Origin: JAFMPW01 sp040830565
GTDB lineage: Bacteria > Bacteroidota > Bacteroidia > Flavobacteriales > Flavobacteriaceae
Direction of reading: 5' to 3'
DNA length: 23,928 nt
Assembly (NCBI GenBank): GCA_040830565.1
Contig: JBFOMC010000380.1
Location: 1-23,928, forward strand
Position numbers and translations under genes: made by a program
The notes under the pieces: model-generated
Told to the model about the DNA's origin: nothing
Seen by the model: only the letters and a program-made list of their open reading frames with translations
Database searches by the model: none
Shown here: in pieces, positions 1-7,566 of the stretch
How the letters are laid out: the number at the start of each line of letters is the position of its first letter
Position numbering within the stretch: the first letter of the stretch is position 1

Positions 1-570
1 ATTTCAGAGGCCGAGGGTACTGCCGGGACTATGCTATTAGGTAAAGGACCGGTGTATAAGGAGAAGAGAGACAAGCATGATGCATACCTTGCCGAGCTAC
101 AACAATTAAAGGAAACTAATGGGCAAAAAATTGAAGGACTAGAAGCTCAAATTGCAGCATTGAATGAAGAATATGCTGAGGTGGTTGCAAATTCACAACC
201 GGTAATTGACGGCTTTGACGGACTCATGGCGCGCATCAACGCTTTAGGTGAATTACCCTGGTTACCCTCCTTTTTTATCTTTCTCTTATTTCTGGCCATA
301 GAAACCTCGCCTATCGTTGCCAAGCTACTTTCTCCCAGAGGCCCATATGATCTTAAATTAGAAGATGAAGAAAGTGCCGTTGAAACCTGGGTAACTCAAA
401 AAGTGAGACAAAGACAAAATATTCTGGCAACGGACACTGTACTCAATGAGAAGATCTATAGCGAAATAGAAGAAGAGGAGGCCGTTTATGCCCACAAGAA
501 AGAGAAAGCAGAAGAACTTATGCGATTGCAGGCCAATGCTTTTCATGAGCTGCAGGTTAAAAATTTGTGA
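1..570 (+). CDS. DUF4407 domain protein, 5' end outside the window
   Basis: The reading frame is open from base 1, so the ATG at 31 is probably internal and the N-terminal membrane part lies upstream. What is visible is a long charged, probably coiled-coil stretch, then one hydrophobic segment (LPWLPSFFIFLLFLAIE, encoded near 250-305), the motif ETSPIVAKLLSPRGPYD, and a Glu/Lys-rich helical tail. This arrangement matches the C-terminal half of DUF4407 proteins, membrane proteins of unknown function common in Bacteroidota and Actinobacteria. The gene converges on the DUF998 gene, with only 52 bp between the stop codons. No function is proposed. Family assignment rests on the hydrophobic segment and the ETSPIVAKLL-type motif. 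Confidence 0.75.
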   Translation: MSEAEGTAGTMLLGKGPVYKEKRDKHDAYLAELQQLKETNGQKIEGLEAQIAALNEEYAEVVANSQPVIDGFDGLMARINALGELPWLPSFFIFLLFLAIETSPIVAKLLSPRGPYDLKLEDEESAVETWVTQKVRQRQNILATDTVLNEKIYSEIEEEEAVYAHKKEKAEELMRLQANAFHELQVKNL

Positions 571-590
571 GTACTCTGCTTAATTTTTGA

Positions 591-611
591 AAGTCGATAA
601 GTCATAAGTCT
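591..611. repeat. Weak 7-nt tandem repeat (3 units)
   Basis: Three heptads, aagtcga, taagtca and taagtct, run in register in the 52-bp gap between the convergent stops of the DUF4407 and DUF998 genes. Alone this would be ignored. It is listed because the period matches the stronger 7-nt arrays elsewhere in the window. Confidence 0.35.
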
Positions 612-622
612 GTTCCAGGTTT

Positions 623-1243
623 CTATCTAGCAGAATGCCTCTTCACGTAAAAGGCCATATAGAGAATCCAAAAAAGAATACTTCCTTCAATGATTCTCTG
701 GTAAAGCCCCTTGAGGTTAGAAAACGGATCGGAAAACAGGATCAAAACAAAAACTGCGGCTATGAGTCCGCAAACTAGGGTAATTAGGGCTGTGTTTTTG
801 CCCTTTGTCCAATGACTAGCTTTTATCCCAATTAGGATCATACAGAATGGCACAATCATATAGGTCAGTGAAGCCGAGAAATTATGGATAATTTGAGATA
901 AGCTGGCCACCTCAATATTAGGATTACCACCCAGATCACAAGGAAAAATTCCTGTGATTAGGGTGCCAAGGCCATAAAAAAGTCCAATTCCCCAAAATCC
1001 AGTTTTGATCAATTTCGATTTTGGTAAAACGATAGGTGCCAGGAAACAAAAGGAGGCTAAGAGCAGTCCACTTATCATAAATCCATATCGGAGTAATTCT
1101 GAGCCCTGAATTCCGGTAGCGTAGGACTCACTGATATATTGGCGAATGAAATTATAACCTTCCAGCCGAAGTCCGCCCCAAACTGAAATGGCGATAAAAA
1201 TTATTGATCCGGCTAATCCAGTCCAAAAAACGGTGTTCCTCAT
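623..1243 (-). CDS. DUF998 family membrane protein
   Basis: A 206-residue, very hydrophobic protein with about six predicted membrane segments. The first is near residues 6-26, and others lie around 55-75, 80-97, 118-140, 150-170 and 185-200. The N-terminal pattern, a first helix followed by YNFIRQYISESYATG and a second helix starting near RYGFMISG, is typical of DUF998 inner-membrane proteins, which have no established biochemical role. The ATG at 1243 starts 13 bp after the stop of the YdjM-type gene, so the two are probably co-transcribed. No catalytic motif was seen. The family call is moderately strong; the function is unknown. Confidence 0.72.
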   Translation of the reverse strand: MRNTVFWTGLAGSIIFIAISVWGGLRLEGYNFIRQYISESYATGIQGSELLRYGFMISGLLLASFCFLAPIVLPKSKLIKTGFWGIGLFYGLGTLITGIFPCDLGGNPNIEVASLSQIIHNFSASLTYMIVPFCMILIGIKASHWTKGKNTALITLVCGLIAAVFVLILFSDPFSNLKGLYQRIIEGSILFWILYMAFYVKRHSAR

Positions 1244-1256
1244 GTTAACTACTGTC

Positions 1257-2258
1257 TTAGTTTCCCCATATTCTCCCCCAGAGTACAGAGAACAATTTAT
1301 TTACGTCTGTCTCGGTCTTTGGGGTTTCTTCAATAGAGAGCTCATCTCCATCCGGGGACAGGATATAGCTAAAAACGAAGTTGCCCTCACCAGGATCCAG
1401 GGAGATTAGTCCAAACCGGAGATCATTAAAGAGCAGTTGATCGTTCACTTTTGAGATGATATACCAGCCCTGTGCTATGGCAATAAGACGTTGTACTTTT
1501 TCATTTGTTACAAGCTCTCCTAACAATTGATGATCTTTCGAAAATCTTCTGAATAGTATCGGTTTCGTATCAAATAATGAATAATTACCTATAAGATAGG
1601 CGTCTCCTATATCTACATTGGCAGTCCAAAGTAGGCTGTTAAATGGTGTTGTTCTGGTCGAAATCTCCGAATAGACAATACCTTGCTCTTTCAATGATAT
1701 CTCAAATTTTTTATAGGTAATTCCTTTTAGGATTAAAGTAATGAGCAAATATGAGCTACTAAAAAGTATTCCCAGCTTATTTAGTTTTCTCCTTCTGGGA
1801 GAAGTCCTGGGCAATCTGAGGGCCAGGATCAGCAATATTAGAAAAGGTAAGGTGTATAAGGGATCTATTACAAAGATATTTTTAAAGGCTATCCTCCAAT
1901 CCAAAGGCCAAAAAAGCTGGGTTCCCCAAGTTGTGAACATATCTAAAATAGGATGGGTCAGCAGTCCCCAAAACATAAGCTTAGACCAGTCTCTATAATT
2001 GGCCGGACTACGACGCTCGATTTTGGAAATAAGCCATCCCAAAGGAACGGCCATAAGACAACTAAAAATAATAGAATGACTAAAACCCCGGTGCCATTCC
2101 GTTGCAGTAACAATGTCTACAAAAGATCTGCTGAGCACATCAAGATCCGGTATGGTCCCGGCAATAGCCCCGTAAAGGGCAGCCTTGTTCCCGACCTTTT
2201 TACCAAGCACTACTTCCCCAACAGCTGCTCCTAGTACAATTTGAGTAAGTGAATCCAT
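1257..2258 (-). CDS. YdjM-type membrane-bound metal-dependent hydrolase (DUF457)
   Basis: A 333-residue inner-membrane protein. The N-terminus MDSLTQIVLGAAVGE, the motif GTIPDLDVL, the His-rich WHRGFSHS segment and a second THPILDMFTTWGT motif are the signatures of the YdjM/DUF457 family, annotated as metal-dependent hydrolases; substrates are unknown. Several hydrophobic segments follow in the first 190 residues. The C-terminal part (about residues 200-333) looks soluble and is less conserved in my memory of the family. I chose the ATG at 2258: an in-frame TTG at 2282 would add eight residues encoded inside a tandem repeat. A repeat array lies in the 5' leader, and DUF998 follows 13 bp downstream. 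Confidence 0.82.
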   Translation of the reverse strand: MDSLTQIVLGAAVGEVVLGKKVGNKAALYGAIAGTIPDLDVLSRSFVDIVTATEWHRGFSHSIIFSCLMAVPLGWLISKIERRSPANYRDWSKLMFWGLLTHPILDMFTTWGTQLFWPLDWRIAFKNIFVIDPLYTLPFLILLILALRLPRTSPRRRKLNKLGILFSSSYLLITLILKGITYKKFEISLKEQGIVYSEISTRTTPFNSLLWTANVDIGDAYLIGNYSLFDTKPILFRRFSKDHQLLGELVTNEKVQRLIAIAQGWYIISKVNDQLLFNDLRFGLISLDPGEGNFVFSYILSPDGDELSIEETPKTETDVNKLFSVLWGRIWGN

Positions 2259-2264
2259 AAAAAA

Positions 2265-2330
2265 ATTCAAGTTCAAGCTCAAGTGTCAAGTTCAAGATTC
2301 AAGATTCAAGATTCAAGTTCAAACTCAAAA
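2265..2330. repeat. Tandem 6/7-nt array (caagatt / caagtt), array A
   Basis: About ten short units each begin with caa: caagtt, caagct, caagtgt, caagtt, caagatt three times, caagtt, caaact, caaaact. The three central caagatt heptads are perfect. The array ends 7 bp before the ATG of the YdjM-type gene. Given the promoter candidate at 2362-2369, it would be transcribed as part of that gene's 5' leader. Confidence 0.85.
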
Positions 2331-2361
2331 CTAGCGAGATTTTACTCTAAACGGGCCATGA

Positions 2362-2369
2362 CAAAAATA
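2362..2369 (-). promoter_or_regulatory. Bacteroidetes -7 element upstream of the YdjM-type gene
   Basis: On the minus strand this reads TATTTTTG, a full match to the TAnnTTTG consensus of Bacteroidota primary promoters. The upstream -33 match is poor (TTTAG about 22 nt before). The leader would be about 100 nt and would include the caagatt array. Not tested. Confidence 0.4.
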
Positions 2370-2412
2370 AGCTTCAATAACATTAAGATTGCTAAACTTA
2401 CACAGACAATTT

Positions 2413-2489
2413 ACTGTCCACTCCCTACTACCTACTACCTACTGCCTAGTGTCCCTTGTCTCTTTTCTCTTTTCTCTTGAACTTGTCTC
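2413..2489. repeat. Degenerate 7-nt tandem array, array B
   Basis: Eleven units keep a strict 7-nt register: actgtcc, actccct, actacct, actacct, actgcct, agtgtcc, cttgtct, cttttct, cttttct, cttgaac, ttgtctc. The word drifts from an actacct type to a cttttct type while the period stays at 7. The array runs directly into the stop codon of the MutS-like gene (TAG at 2489-2491 on the minus strand). Confidence 0.8.
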
Positions 2490-4267
2490 TAATTAACTAT
2501 TCCCATTTTCTTAAGTAGAAATGAGGCGTTCATATTTTGGCAAACCCCTTCTTTAAATTTATAGTCGAAATGCAGTTCATTGTCAATGATCTCCGCATCA
2601 AAATAATAGTTTTTAATCTCAGAAGATTCTTCGGCAGCCTCACAAAGACTTAAGTCGTGCGTGGCAATTAGGCCCGTAGATTTTGTTCCTGCCAATCGTT
2701 CCAGAAACTTCCTGGAACCTTTGGCCTTGTCTATACTGTTCGTTCCCTTCAATATCTCATCCAAGACCACAAAATACCTTTCATTTCCAATTTGGTCTAC
2801 TATGAATTTCAGTCGCTTTAGTTCTGAAAAAAAGTAGGATTCGTCGTCTGTCAGCGAGTCCGTCGTACGCATACTGGTTATTAGTTTTATGGGGCAATAG
2901 ATAGTGGCCGAAGCACAGACCGGCAGACCTATGTTAGCCATCATAATTTGAAGAGCCACAGTTCTTAAAAAAGTGCTTTTGCCCGCCATGTTTGCACCGG
3001 TAATAATAAAAAACTCCTCTTCCCTGATCTCAAAATCATTTTCCACACTTTTCTCAGGGTCTAACATGGGATGTGCGGCATTTTCCGACTTTAAGACCAC
3101 AGGGCCATCCTCAATTTTTGGATAAGTATAGTTGGGATGATTGAAAGCGAAATTTCCCAGGGTATTAAAAGCATCGAAAAAGGCTATAGCGGCAAACCAA
3201 CGTTCTACCTTAGCCCCGTTTGCTGCAATCCATTGCTCTATTGAATAGCTTAATTGAACATCTCTTAGCATAAAAGCATTCCCTAAAACTCCTATGATGA
3301 TGTTATTTCTTTGGTCTAAGGCGTTTAGCAAACCAGAAAATTTTTTCATTATTTTCGAAGTCTTTTCCCCTTGTTTTATGATTGCAGCCTTCTTATTATT
3401 GAGTAGTTGGGAGGTGAAAGTGGTTTGTTCTAGTTTCCAGATCAGGGACTGATACTGTTGAAATGTACTTTGAATCTTATTACAATCTGATGCTAATTTG
3501 CTTATTTGTTTCAGGTATTTTCCGGTAATTGCCAAGCCCAGGAAAAACCAAGCTCCCAAGACCCAACCAGAAATCCAGTCGAGAAAATAGGACCCTATAA
3601 CCGCTACTGACACCAGGGAAAAGACAAGGGGTAAAAACTTTGATAAGGAAGGTAAAAATGCGGCATACTGCTGCATCCACTTCACAATGTTTTTATGGGA
3701 GGTCTCAGTATTTATCAGGGAAGCCGTTGCGGAAAAATCCTCCCGCCATTCTGGCAATGCTGAAAGCTCTTTCACGGCCAGCTGCTTTTCCTGAATATTT
3801 TCAATGGAATTGGCGATCATCATTTCAGCATAAAGCTCTTTGCCTTGCTGCAAACTAGTACGGTTGCTATACTGATAAAAAGATCCCCTCCCAAAAAGGT
3901 CTATATCCTGACTGAAAAAGTGGGCTGGGTTAAGAAATTCCCTGCCATCGGGCTGCTGTAGGAACTCTCTTTTTTGTACTGCTATCTCCGTTTTATTTAT
4001 CAGGATTAGCGCAAGCAATTTATCCCTTTTGTGCTGTAGATTGGTATGGCGCGAAATTAAAAATAGAAACAGCCCTAAAACGACCAACACGGTTATGATC
4101 AGTGTGTTGGTCTTAGCATAAAAGAAATAGATCACAAAAATCAATAGTAAGAAAGCAGTCAAGCGAAGCATGCTCGATATAAAAAGTTGTTTTCTCACTC
4201 CAGACAAAACCTCTTCATGAACTGCAACTCTCTTTTCATAATAATTTAAGGGATCTGTTTTTTGCAC
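2489..4267 (-). CDS. Membrane-anchored MutS-family ATPase
   Basis: A 592-residue protein with a C-terminal MutS ABC-type ATPase. Walker A is GANMAGKST (424-432), Walker B is YFVVLDEI (498-505, D503/E504), a D-loop-like GTNSIDKAKGS follows, and the switch histidine is in ATHD (H537). The mismatch-recognition and connector domains of MutS are absent. The N-terminal half instead has four hydrophobic segments in two pairs (about 34-50 with 56-72, and 211-229 with 233-250) separated by soluble, partly helical sequence. This matches the membrane-type MutS-related proteins of Bacteroidota, whose role is unknown; classical mismatch repair is unlikely. The GTG start at 4267 follows an AGGAC sequence. 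The stop codon lies at the edge of heptad array B. Confidence 0.85.
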   Translation of the reverse strand: MQKTDPLNYYEKRVAVHEEVLSGVRKQLFISSMLRLTAFLLLIFVIYFFYAKTNTLIITVLVVLGLFLFLISRHTNLQHKRDKLLALILINKTEIAVQKREFLQQPDGREFLNPAHFFSQDIDLFGRGSFYQYSNRTSLQQGKELYAEMMIANSIENIQEKQLAVKELSALPEWREDFSATASLINTETSHKNIVKWMQQYAAFLPSLSKFLPLVFSLVSVAVIGSYFLDWISGWVLGAWFFLGLAITGKYLKQISKLASDCNKIQSTFQQYQSLIWKLEQTTFTSQLLNNKKAAIIKQGEKTSKIMKKFSGLLNALDQRNNIIIGVLGNAFMLRDVQLSYSIEQWIAANGAKVERWFAAIAFFDAFNTLGNFAFNHPNYTYPKIEDGPVVLKSENAAHPMLDPEKSVENDFEIREEEFFIITGANMAGKSTFLRTVALQIMMANIGLPVCASATIYCPIKLITSMRTTDSLTDDESYFFSELKRLKFIVDQIGNERYFVVLDEILKGTNSIDKAKGSRKFLERLAGTKSTGLIATHDLSLCEAAEESSEIKNYYFDAEIIDNELHFDYKFKEGVCQNMNASFLLKKMGIVN

Positions 4268-4305
4268 CTGTCCTTTTAGATTTGAGCGTAAAGATATGGA
4301 TTCTC

Positions 4306-4665
4306 CTAGGCTAGACTTTCATAAGCCTCTCTTAGTTTTTTGGTGAATTTTGAAACGATCAGCTCATACGAATGATCTATGAGTTCCAGTATCAATTTGG
4401 ACGGTAATTGTTCAAGAAATAGCGTATTCCAGTGAACCTTGCTCATATGGTAGCCTGGAGTAATTACTCCATCATATTCCTCTCGAAGTTCAATTGCCCG
4501 CTCGGGTTCGCATTTTAAATTGGCCTGGGAAGGAAGTCGTTCAAGAGGGACCAAAGCAAACATTTTCCCCATGACTTTAAAAACAAGGGTATGCTCATCA
4601 AAAGGGAATTCCTCGGTGACTCCTTTTTTCTCAATACAGTATTGTCTAAACTCCTCAACATTCAT
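4306..4665 (-). CDS. MmcQ/YjbR family protein
   Basis: A 119-residue soluble protein matching the MmcQ/YjbR (CyaY-like fold) family. The start MNVEEFRQYCIEKKGVTEEFPFD, the central VFKVMGKMFALV strand pair, and the PGYHMSKVHWNT segment are all characteristic, and the length is normal. Some members are described as DNA-binding, but the cellular role is unresolved. It starts at an ATG (4665). It lies between the GNAT gene (45 bp upstream) and the MutS-like gene (38 bp downstream), all on the minus strand, so joint transcription is possible. No regulatory site is evident. Confidence 0.88.
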   Translation of the reverse strand: MNVEEFRQYCIEKKGVTEEFPFDEHTLVFKVMGKMFALVPLERLPSQANLKCEPERAIELREEYDGVITPGYHMSKVHWNTLFLEQLPSKLILELIDHSYELIVSKFTKKLREAYESLA

Positions 4666-4710
4666 GCTACAACTCTTTAAATATTTGGGATTGTCAATTG
4701 ATTTTTAGGC

Positions 4711-5247
4711 TTAGGAACTTTCTTCTACTATGAGATCTGAGACATCTGGCCAATAGTACCTTATCTTCTCTACAGGATCATTACCAATCTCCTTCTCCGT
4801 AACTTGCTCTTTTCTCTCTCCCTTGAGTTTTTCGTACAATCTTATGGCCCCTTTGTTATCTCTCAACACCCACAAATACATATCATTCCTCCCTTCTTTG
4901 GCTATAACTTTTCGGGCCAGCAAGCTCATTAAAACTTTTCCAATACCCCTTCCGCTATAATCGGCTAGTACGTGAAGATTATCTAAGTACGCTCCGTATG
5001 TTTCGCTTTCTTCAAGAAAAATGCATCCGAAACCGATCAGCATTCCTTCTTCCTCGGCCAGGACAATGTACATGGTATTATCGGGGGTACTTAAACGTTC
5101 GCTCCAGACCTTTCTCCGATCCGCTTCAACCTGATGATCCAAATAATAATCATCTAATATTCCTCTGTAGTTCAACTGCCAATTTGCGGCGTGCAAAAGG
5201 GCAATATTCTCGGCGTCTGTTTTGGTTGCCTCACGATATGTTGGCAT
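4711..5247 (-). CDS. GNAT family N-acetyltransferase
   Basis: A 178-residue protein with the GNAT fold. The N-terminal strand-helix YREATKTDAENIALLHAANW is followed by a central strand with IGFGCIF (71-77). LDNLHVLADYSGRGIGKVLM (89-107) contains the acetyl-CoA pyrophosphate-binding loop (Q/R-x-x-G-x-G type, here R100-G101-I-G103). The late WVLRDNKGAIRLYEKL motif is also typical. It would transfer an acetyl group from acetyl-CoA to an amine; the acceptor cannot be read from the sequence. The ATG at 5247 is 12 bp after the Dabb gene's stop, suggesting one transcript. The last 35 residues are acidic and poorly conserved. Confidence 0.88.
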   Translation of the reverse strand: MPTYREATKTDAENIALLHAANWQLNYRGILDDYYLDHQVEADRRKVWSERLSTPDNTMYIVLAEEEGMLIGFGCIFLEESETYGAYLDNLHVLADYSGRGIGKVLMSLLARKVIAKEGRNDMYLWVLRDNKGAIRLYEKLKGERKEQVTEKEIGNDPVEKIRYYWPDVSDLIVEESS

Positions 5248-5259
5248 GAATGTCTATAG

Positions 5260-5661
5260 CTATTTTACAATCCCCTGGGAATCGTATACAATTACTTTAT
5301 TCCACAAACTACTTGCCTCTTCTATGAACAACAAATGAGCAGGTTCTTCCTGATATTTTTGTTGAGCTTCAGCCGACTCAAAAGTCACCACAAGACTGTA
5401 GGTAAAAGAACCGTCTACCACATCTCTTGTGGCTTTTGGAGGCGTGCCGATAAAATTGGTTTTAGCGTAGTCTGAGGTCTTCAAAAATTTGCTTAGGGCA
5501 GTCTCAAAACTCGCTCTATCCGCATCGCTTTCAGGATTATTTAGCCAAAAAAATACGGTATGCACAAAGGCCGGGTCAAAGTTATTCATGTTTTGTTGTT
5601 CTTGTCCATATGAAGCTATGGAAATGATTAGAAAAGTAAAAATAAGTAATGTCTTTTTCAT
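5260..5661 (-). CDS. Exported Dabb (stress-responsive alpha/beta barrel) protein
   Basis: A 133-residue protein with a clear signal peptide (MKKTLLIFTFLIISIASYGQ, residues 1-20), so it is probably exported to the periplasm. The mature part begins near the HTVFFWLNNPESDADRASFETAL segment typical of the Dabb dimeric alpha/beta barrel, followed by GTPPKATRDVVDGSFTYSLVVTFES and the AHLLFIEE motif. Dabb proteins are ferredoxin-like barrels of varied or unknown function. The 5' side is an 84-nt region dominated by a heptad array (5682-5765) that separates it from the DUF4230 gene. The same transcript probably continues into the GNAT gene. Confidence 0.85.
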   Translation of the reverse strand: MKKTLLIFTFLIISIASYGQEQQNMNNFDPAFVHTVFFWLNNPESDADRASFETALSKFLKTSDYAKTNFIGTPPKATRDVVDGSFTYSLVVTFESAEAQQKYQEEPAHLLFIEEASSLWNKVIVYDSQGIVK

Positions 5662-5681
5662 TTTTAGTATTTAAGTAAATT

Positions 5682-5765
5682 CTTAACTCTTAACTCTTAA
5701 CTCTTAACTCTTAACTCTTAACTCTTAACTCTTAACTCTTAACTCTTAATTCTTAATTCTTAATA
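5682..5765. repeat. Perfect 7-nt tandem array (cttaact x9 plus 3 variants), array C
   Basis: Nine identical cttaact units (5682-5744) are followed by cttaatt, cttaatt and cttaata. This is the longest perfect array in the window. On the plus strand its right end (5746-5765) is inside the DUF4230 gene: the C-terminal residues LLRIKN and the stop codon are encoded by repeat units. Such a run should be prone to slipped-strand copy-number change. Confidence 0.95.
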
Positions 5766-6372
5766 GTTTTTCATCAGTTTCTATTTCCAGGGCAGAATAA
5801 TCCAATTTCCATCCTATGGTTTCTACAATCTTCTCTATAAGCAATACGGCCTCTAGAGCCTCACGGCCTGCTGTTTCCATAAGGCCACTTTCAGGAATCT
5901 TTTCCTTAATATGTTCCTTAGCTTCCTGATTTAAAGTGGTCAGATCGTCTGGCTTAAAGGTATTAAAAAGTCCATTTTTAATATCGTAGAATTCAAGATC
6001 AGGTTCAATAGATAATATCTCTGGCTTGGGAAAGTTAGTAAGGACGATTTTTTTCTGATCTATATCGGCCTGCATTTTAATTTTTTTCAGATCATATCCT
6101 ATTTGCGCTTTGGCATGGATCACTATTAGTGCCTTTTTTTTACTACTTACCAAGCTCAGAAATCGTTCTCTGGTATTTTCATATTTATAGATCTCTGCAA
6201 AATCTCCTTCAACTGTAATAAGCTTACAAACGCTTTTAATTTTTTCAAGCAATACAGTAGACTGGTGTTTAGTAAGTTCCCTACTACGCTTGCCACTAAA
6301 AAAATTGTATAGCCAGTACATGAGAATTGCTCCCAAAACCAAGCCCAATACTAGTTCAAAAATACTATCCAT
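5746..6372 (-). CDS. DUF4230 domain protein, single-pass membrane protein
   Basis: A 208-residue protein. An N-terminal membrane anchor (ELVLGLVLGAILMYWLYNFF, residues 6-25) precedes a soluble domain with the features of DUF4230: LLEKIKSVCKLITVEGDFAEIYKY, then KKALIVIHAKAQIGYDLKKI, then KKIVLTNFPKPEILS. Function is unknown; the topology suggests a domain exposed at one face of the inner membrane. Its start overlaps the end of the DUF4260 gene by 8 bp, indicating translational coupling. The 3' end runs into a heptad array, so the last residues (about LLRIKN) are repeat-encoded. Copy-number change there could alter the tail. Confidence 0.85.
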   Translation of the reverse strand: MDSIFELVLGLVLGAILMYWLYNFFSGKRSRELTKHQSTVLLEKIKSVCKLITVEGDFAEIYKYENTRERFLSLVSSKKKALIVIHAKAQIGYDLKKIKMQADIDQKKIVLTNFPKPEILSIEPDLEFYDIKNGLFNTFKPDDLTTLNQEAKEHIKEKIPESGLMETAGREALEAVLLIEKIVETIGWKLDYSALEIETDEKLLRIKN

Positions 6373-6724
6373 TACCTCCGCCTATACTGCCCAAGTGGGT
6401 GAATTTAAATCCTTTGTCGTATTTCAATCCATAGCCCAAAGCTCTATCAAATGAGGCGTGGGAAAACAAAATAATTCCAATTAGTTGGACTATGGGAAGG
6501 ACAAGATACAGTCCTAAAAGGTAAATAACAATGGCAATGCCTTTATGATGAAAAAGATTGTAGGAAAAGGCTCCAATTTTATTTCCTCCTAAATACCCGA
6601 GCATTCCGATGTCTGGAAGTAAAATTAAGACCAAAAACCACCACCATTGATATGGCAGCAAGGAAAATAAATAAATACCCAAGATGAACATCAGGATTTC
6701 TTCAAGTTTTAGTAATACTCTCAT
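6365..6724 (-). CDS. DUF4260 family membrane protein
   Basis: A 119-residue membrane protein with about four hydrophobic segments. The signatures are LLKLEEILMFILGIYLF at the start, the LLPDIGMLGYLGGNKIGAFSYNLFHHKG segment, and FSHASFDRALGYGLKYDKGFKFTHLGSIG at the end, which together define DUF4260. The family is common in Bacteroidota and Proteobacteria; no activity is established, although the conserved Asp/His residues could bind a metal (inference). It starts at an ATG (6724), 75 bp after the cyclase-family gene, and overlaps DUF4230 by 8 bp downstream. Confidence 0.88.
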   Translation of the reverse strand: MRVLLKLEEILMFILGIYLFSLLPYQWWWFLVLILLPDIGMLGYLGGNKIGAFSYNLFHHKGIAIVIYLLGLYLVLPIVQLIGIILFSHASFDRALGYGLKYDKGFKFTHLGSIGGGNG

Positions 6725-6799
6725 AAGCGTTATGGTGGCATCTCAGAAATTGACCAGGCAACTCTTACGGCCATTTATTAATTCCTAATAATCACAAGA

Positions 6800-7552
6800 T
6801 CAGTCCTCCAAAATTGCATACAAAATAGGTCTGCTAGGACTGGCATCATTTTCGAAAGCTGCCATTTGTAGGTCTAAAATGTAAGTCCCATCAGGGATAC
6901 TGTTTGCCACAAAAATAAATTCTGTAATCGTAGCACCTTTCCTTTTATCGCCTTCAAAATTCCAAAAGGCCTTATGAGATAAGAGAGCTCCGGCATCCTT
7001 TTCTTTATCTACTGAGGGTAGATCTATCAATAAATGGGACACCTCTTTCTCTGCCAAAAATTGTGCTGCCTGTTCTAGCAAATAGGGAGGATTGGTATTG
7101 GAATATTGTCTGCTTAATTTCTGCTCGGTGTTCGGTAAGGTTCTAATAATCAATGCCTCCCTCCTCTTATTTCCTAAAGCGTACTTAAGTTGTTTCCTGG
7201 AAACCACAAAGTCGTCCTGATATTTCTCCGGGGCGATCGTTACCACTTCTGCCAAAAAAAAGAAGCGCTTTAAGCTCTTATTTACGGAATGAAATTTTTC
7301 AGAAATATGTCCCAGGCACTCCGTATGTGTCCCATGTGCATGTGGGTTAAAAGTGATATTATTAAAATTGGTTGAAGCTCCTTCGCTTACTTTCCCAATA
7401 AACTCTCCATCAATATGTGGTGTAATTTTCGGGGGGCCTAGGTACCATGCATTTACATTTGTAGAAGCCCCATGTATGGGAATGGAGATATCAAGAGGTT
7501 TGGAGAGATCTATTGGATATTTCCTATTATTATGATGAATAACTGCCCGCAA
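6800..7552 (-). CDS. Cyclase-family metal-dependent hydrolase (kynurenine formamidase-like fold)
   Basis: A 250-residue soluble protein of the cyclase family (PF04199). The hallmark is HAHGTHTECLGH (about residues 72-83), the HxGTHxD-type metal motif of bacterial kynurenine formamidases and related hydrolases, here with Glu in place of the usual Asp. An upstream DISIPIHG strand and the late LLIDLPSVD segment also fit. The substrate cannot be inferred, because no other tryptophan-degradation gene is visible. The start is a TTG at 7552; the ATG just upstream is out of frame behind a stop, and the conserved first strand requires this start. It follows hemW by 14 bp, suggesting one operon. Confidence 0.83.
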   Translation of the reverse strand: MRAVIHHNNRKYPIDLSKPLDISIPIHGASTNVNAWYLGPPKITPHIDGEFIGKVSEGASTNFNNITFNPHAHGTHTECLGHISEKFHSVNKSLKRFFFLAEVVTIAPEKYQDDFVVSRKQLKYALGNKRREALIIRTLPNTEQKLSRQYSNTNPPYLLEQAAQFLAEKEVSHLLIDLPSVDKEKDAGALLSHKAFWNFEGDKRKGATITEFIFVANSIPDGTYILDLQMAAFENDASPSRPILYAILED

Positions 7553-7566
7553 ATTTGATCATTTTG

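Noticed and set aside
2258..2282. TTG start for the YdjM-type protein at 2282
   Set aside because: It would encode residues from the tandem array; the ATG at 2258 gives the conserved family N-terminus.
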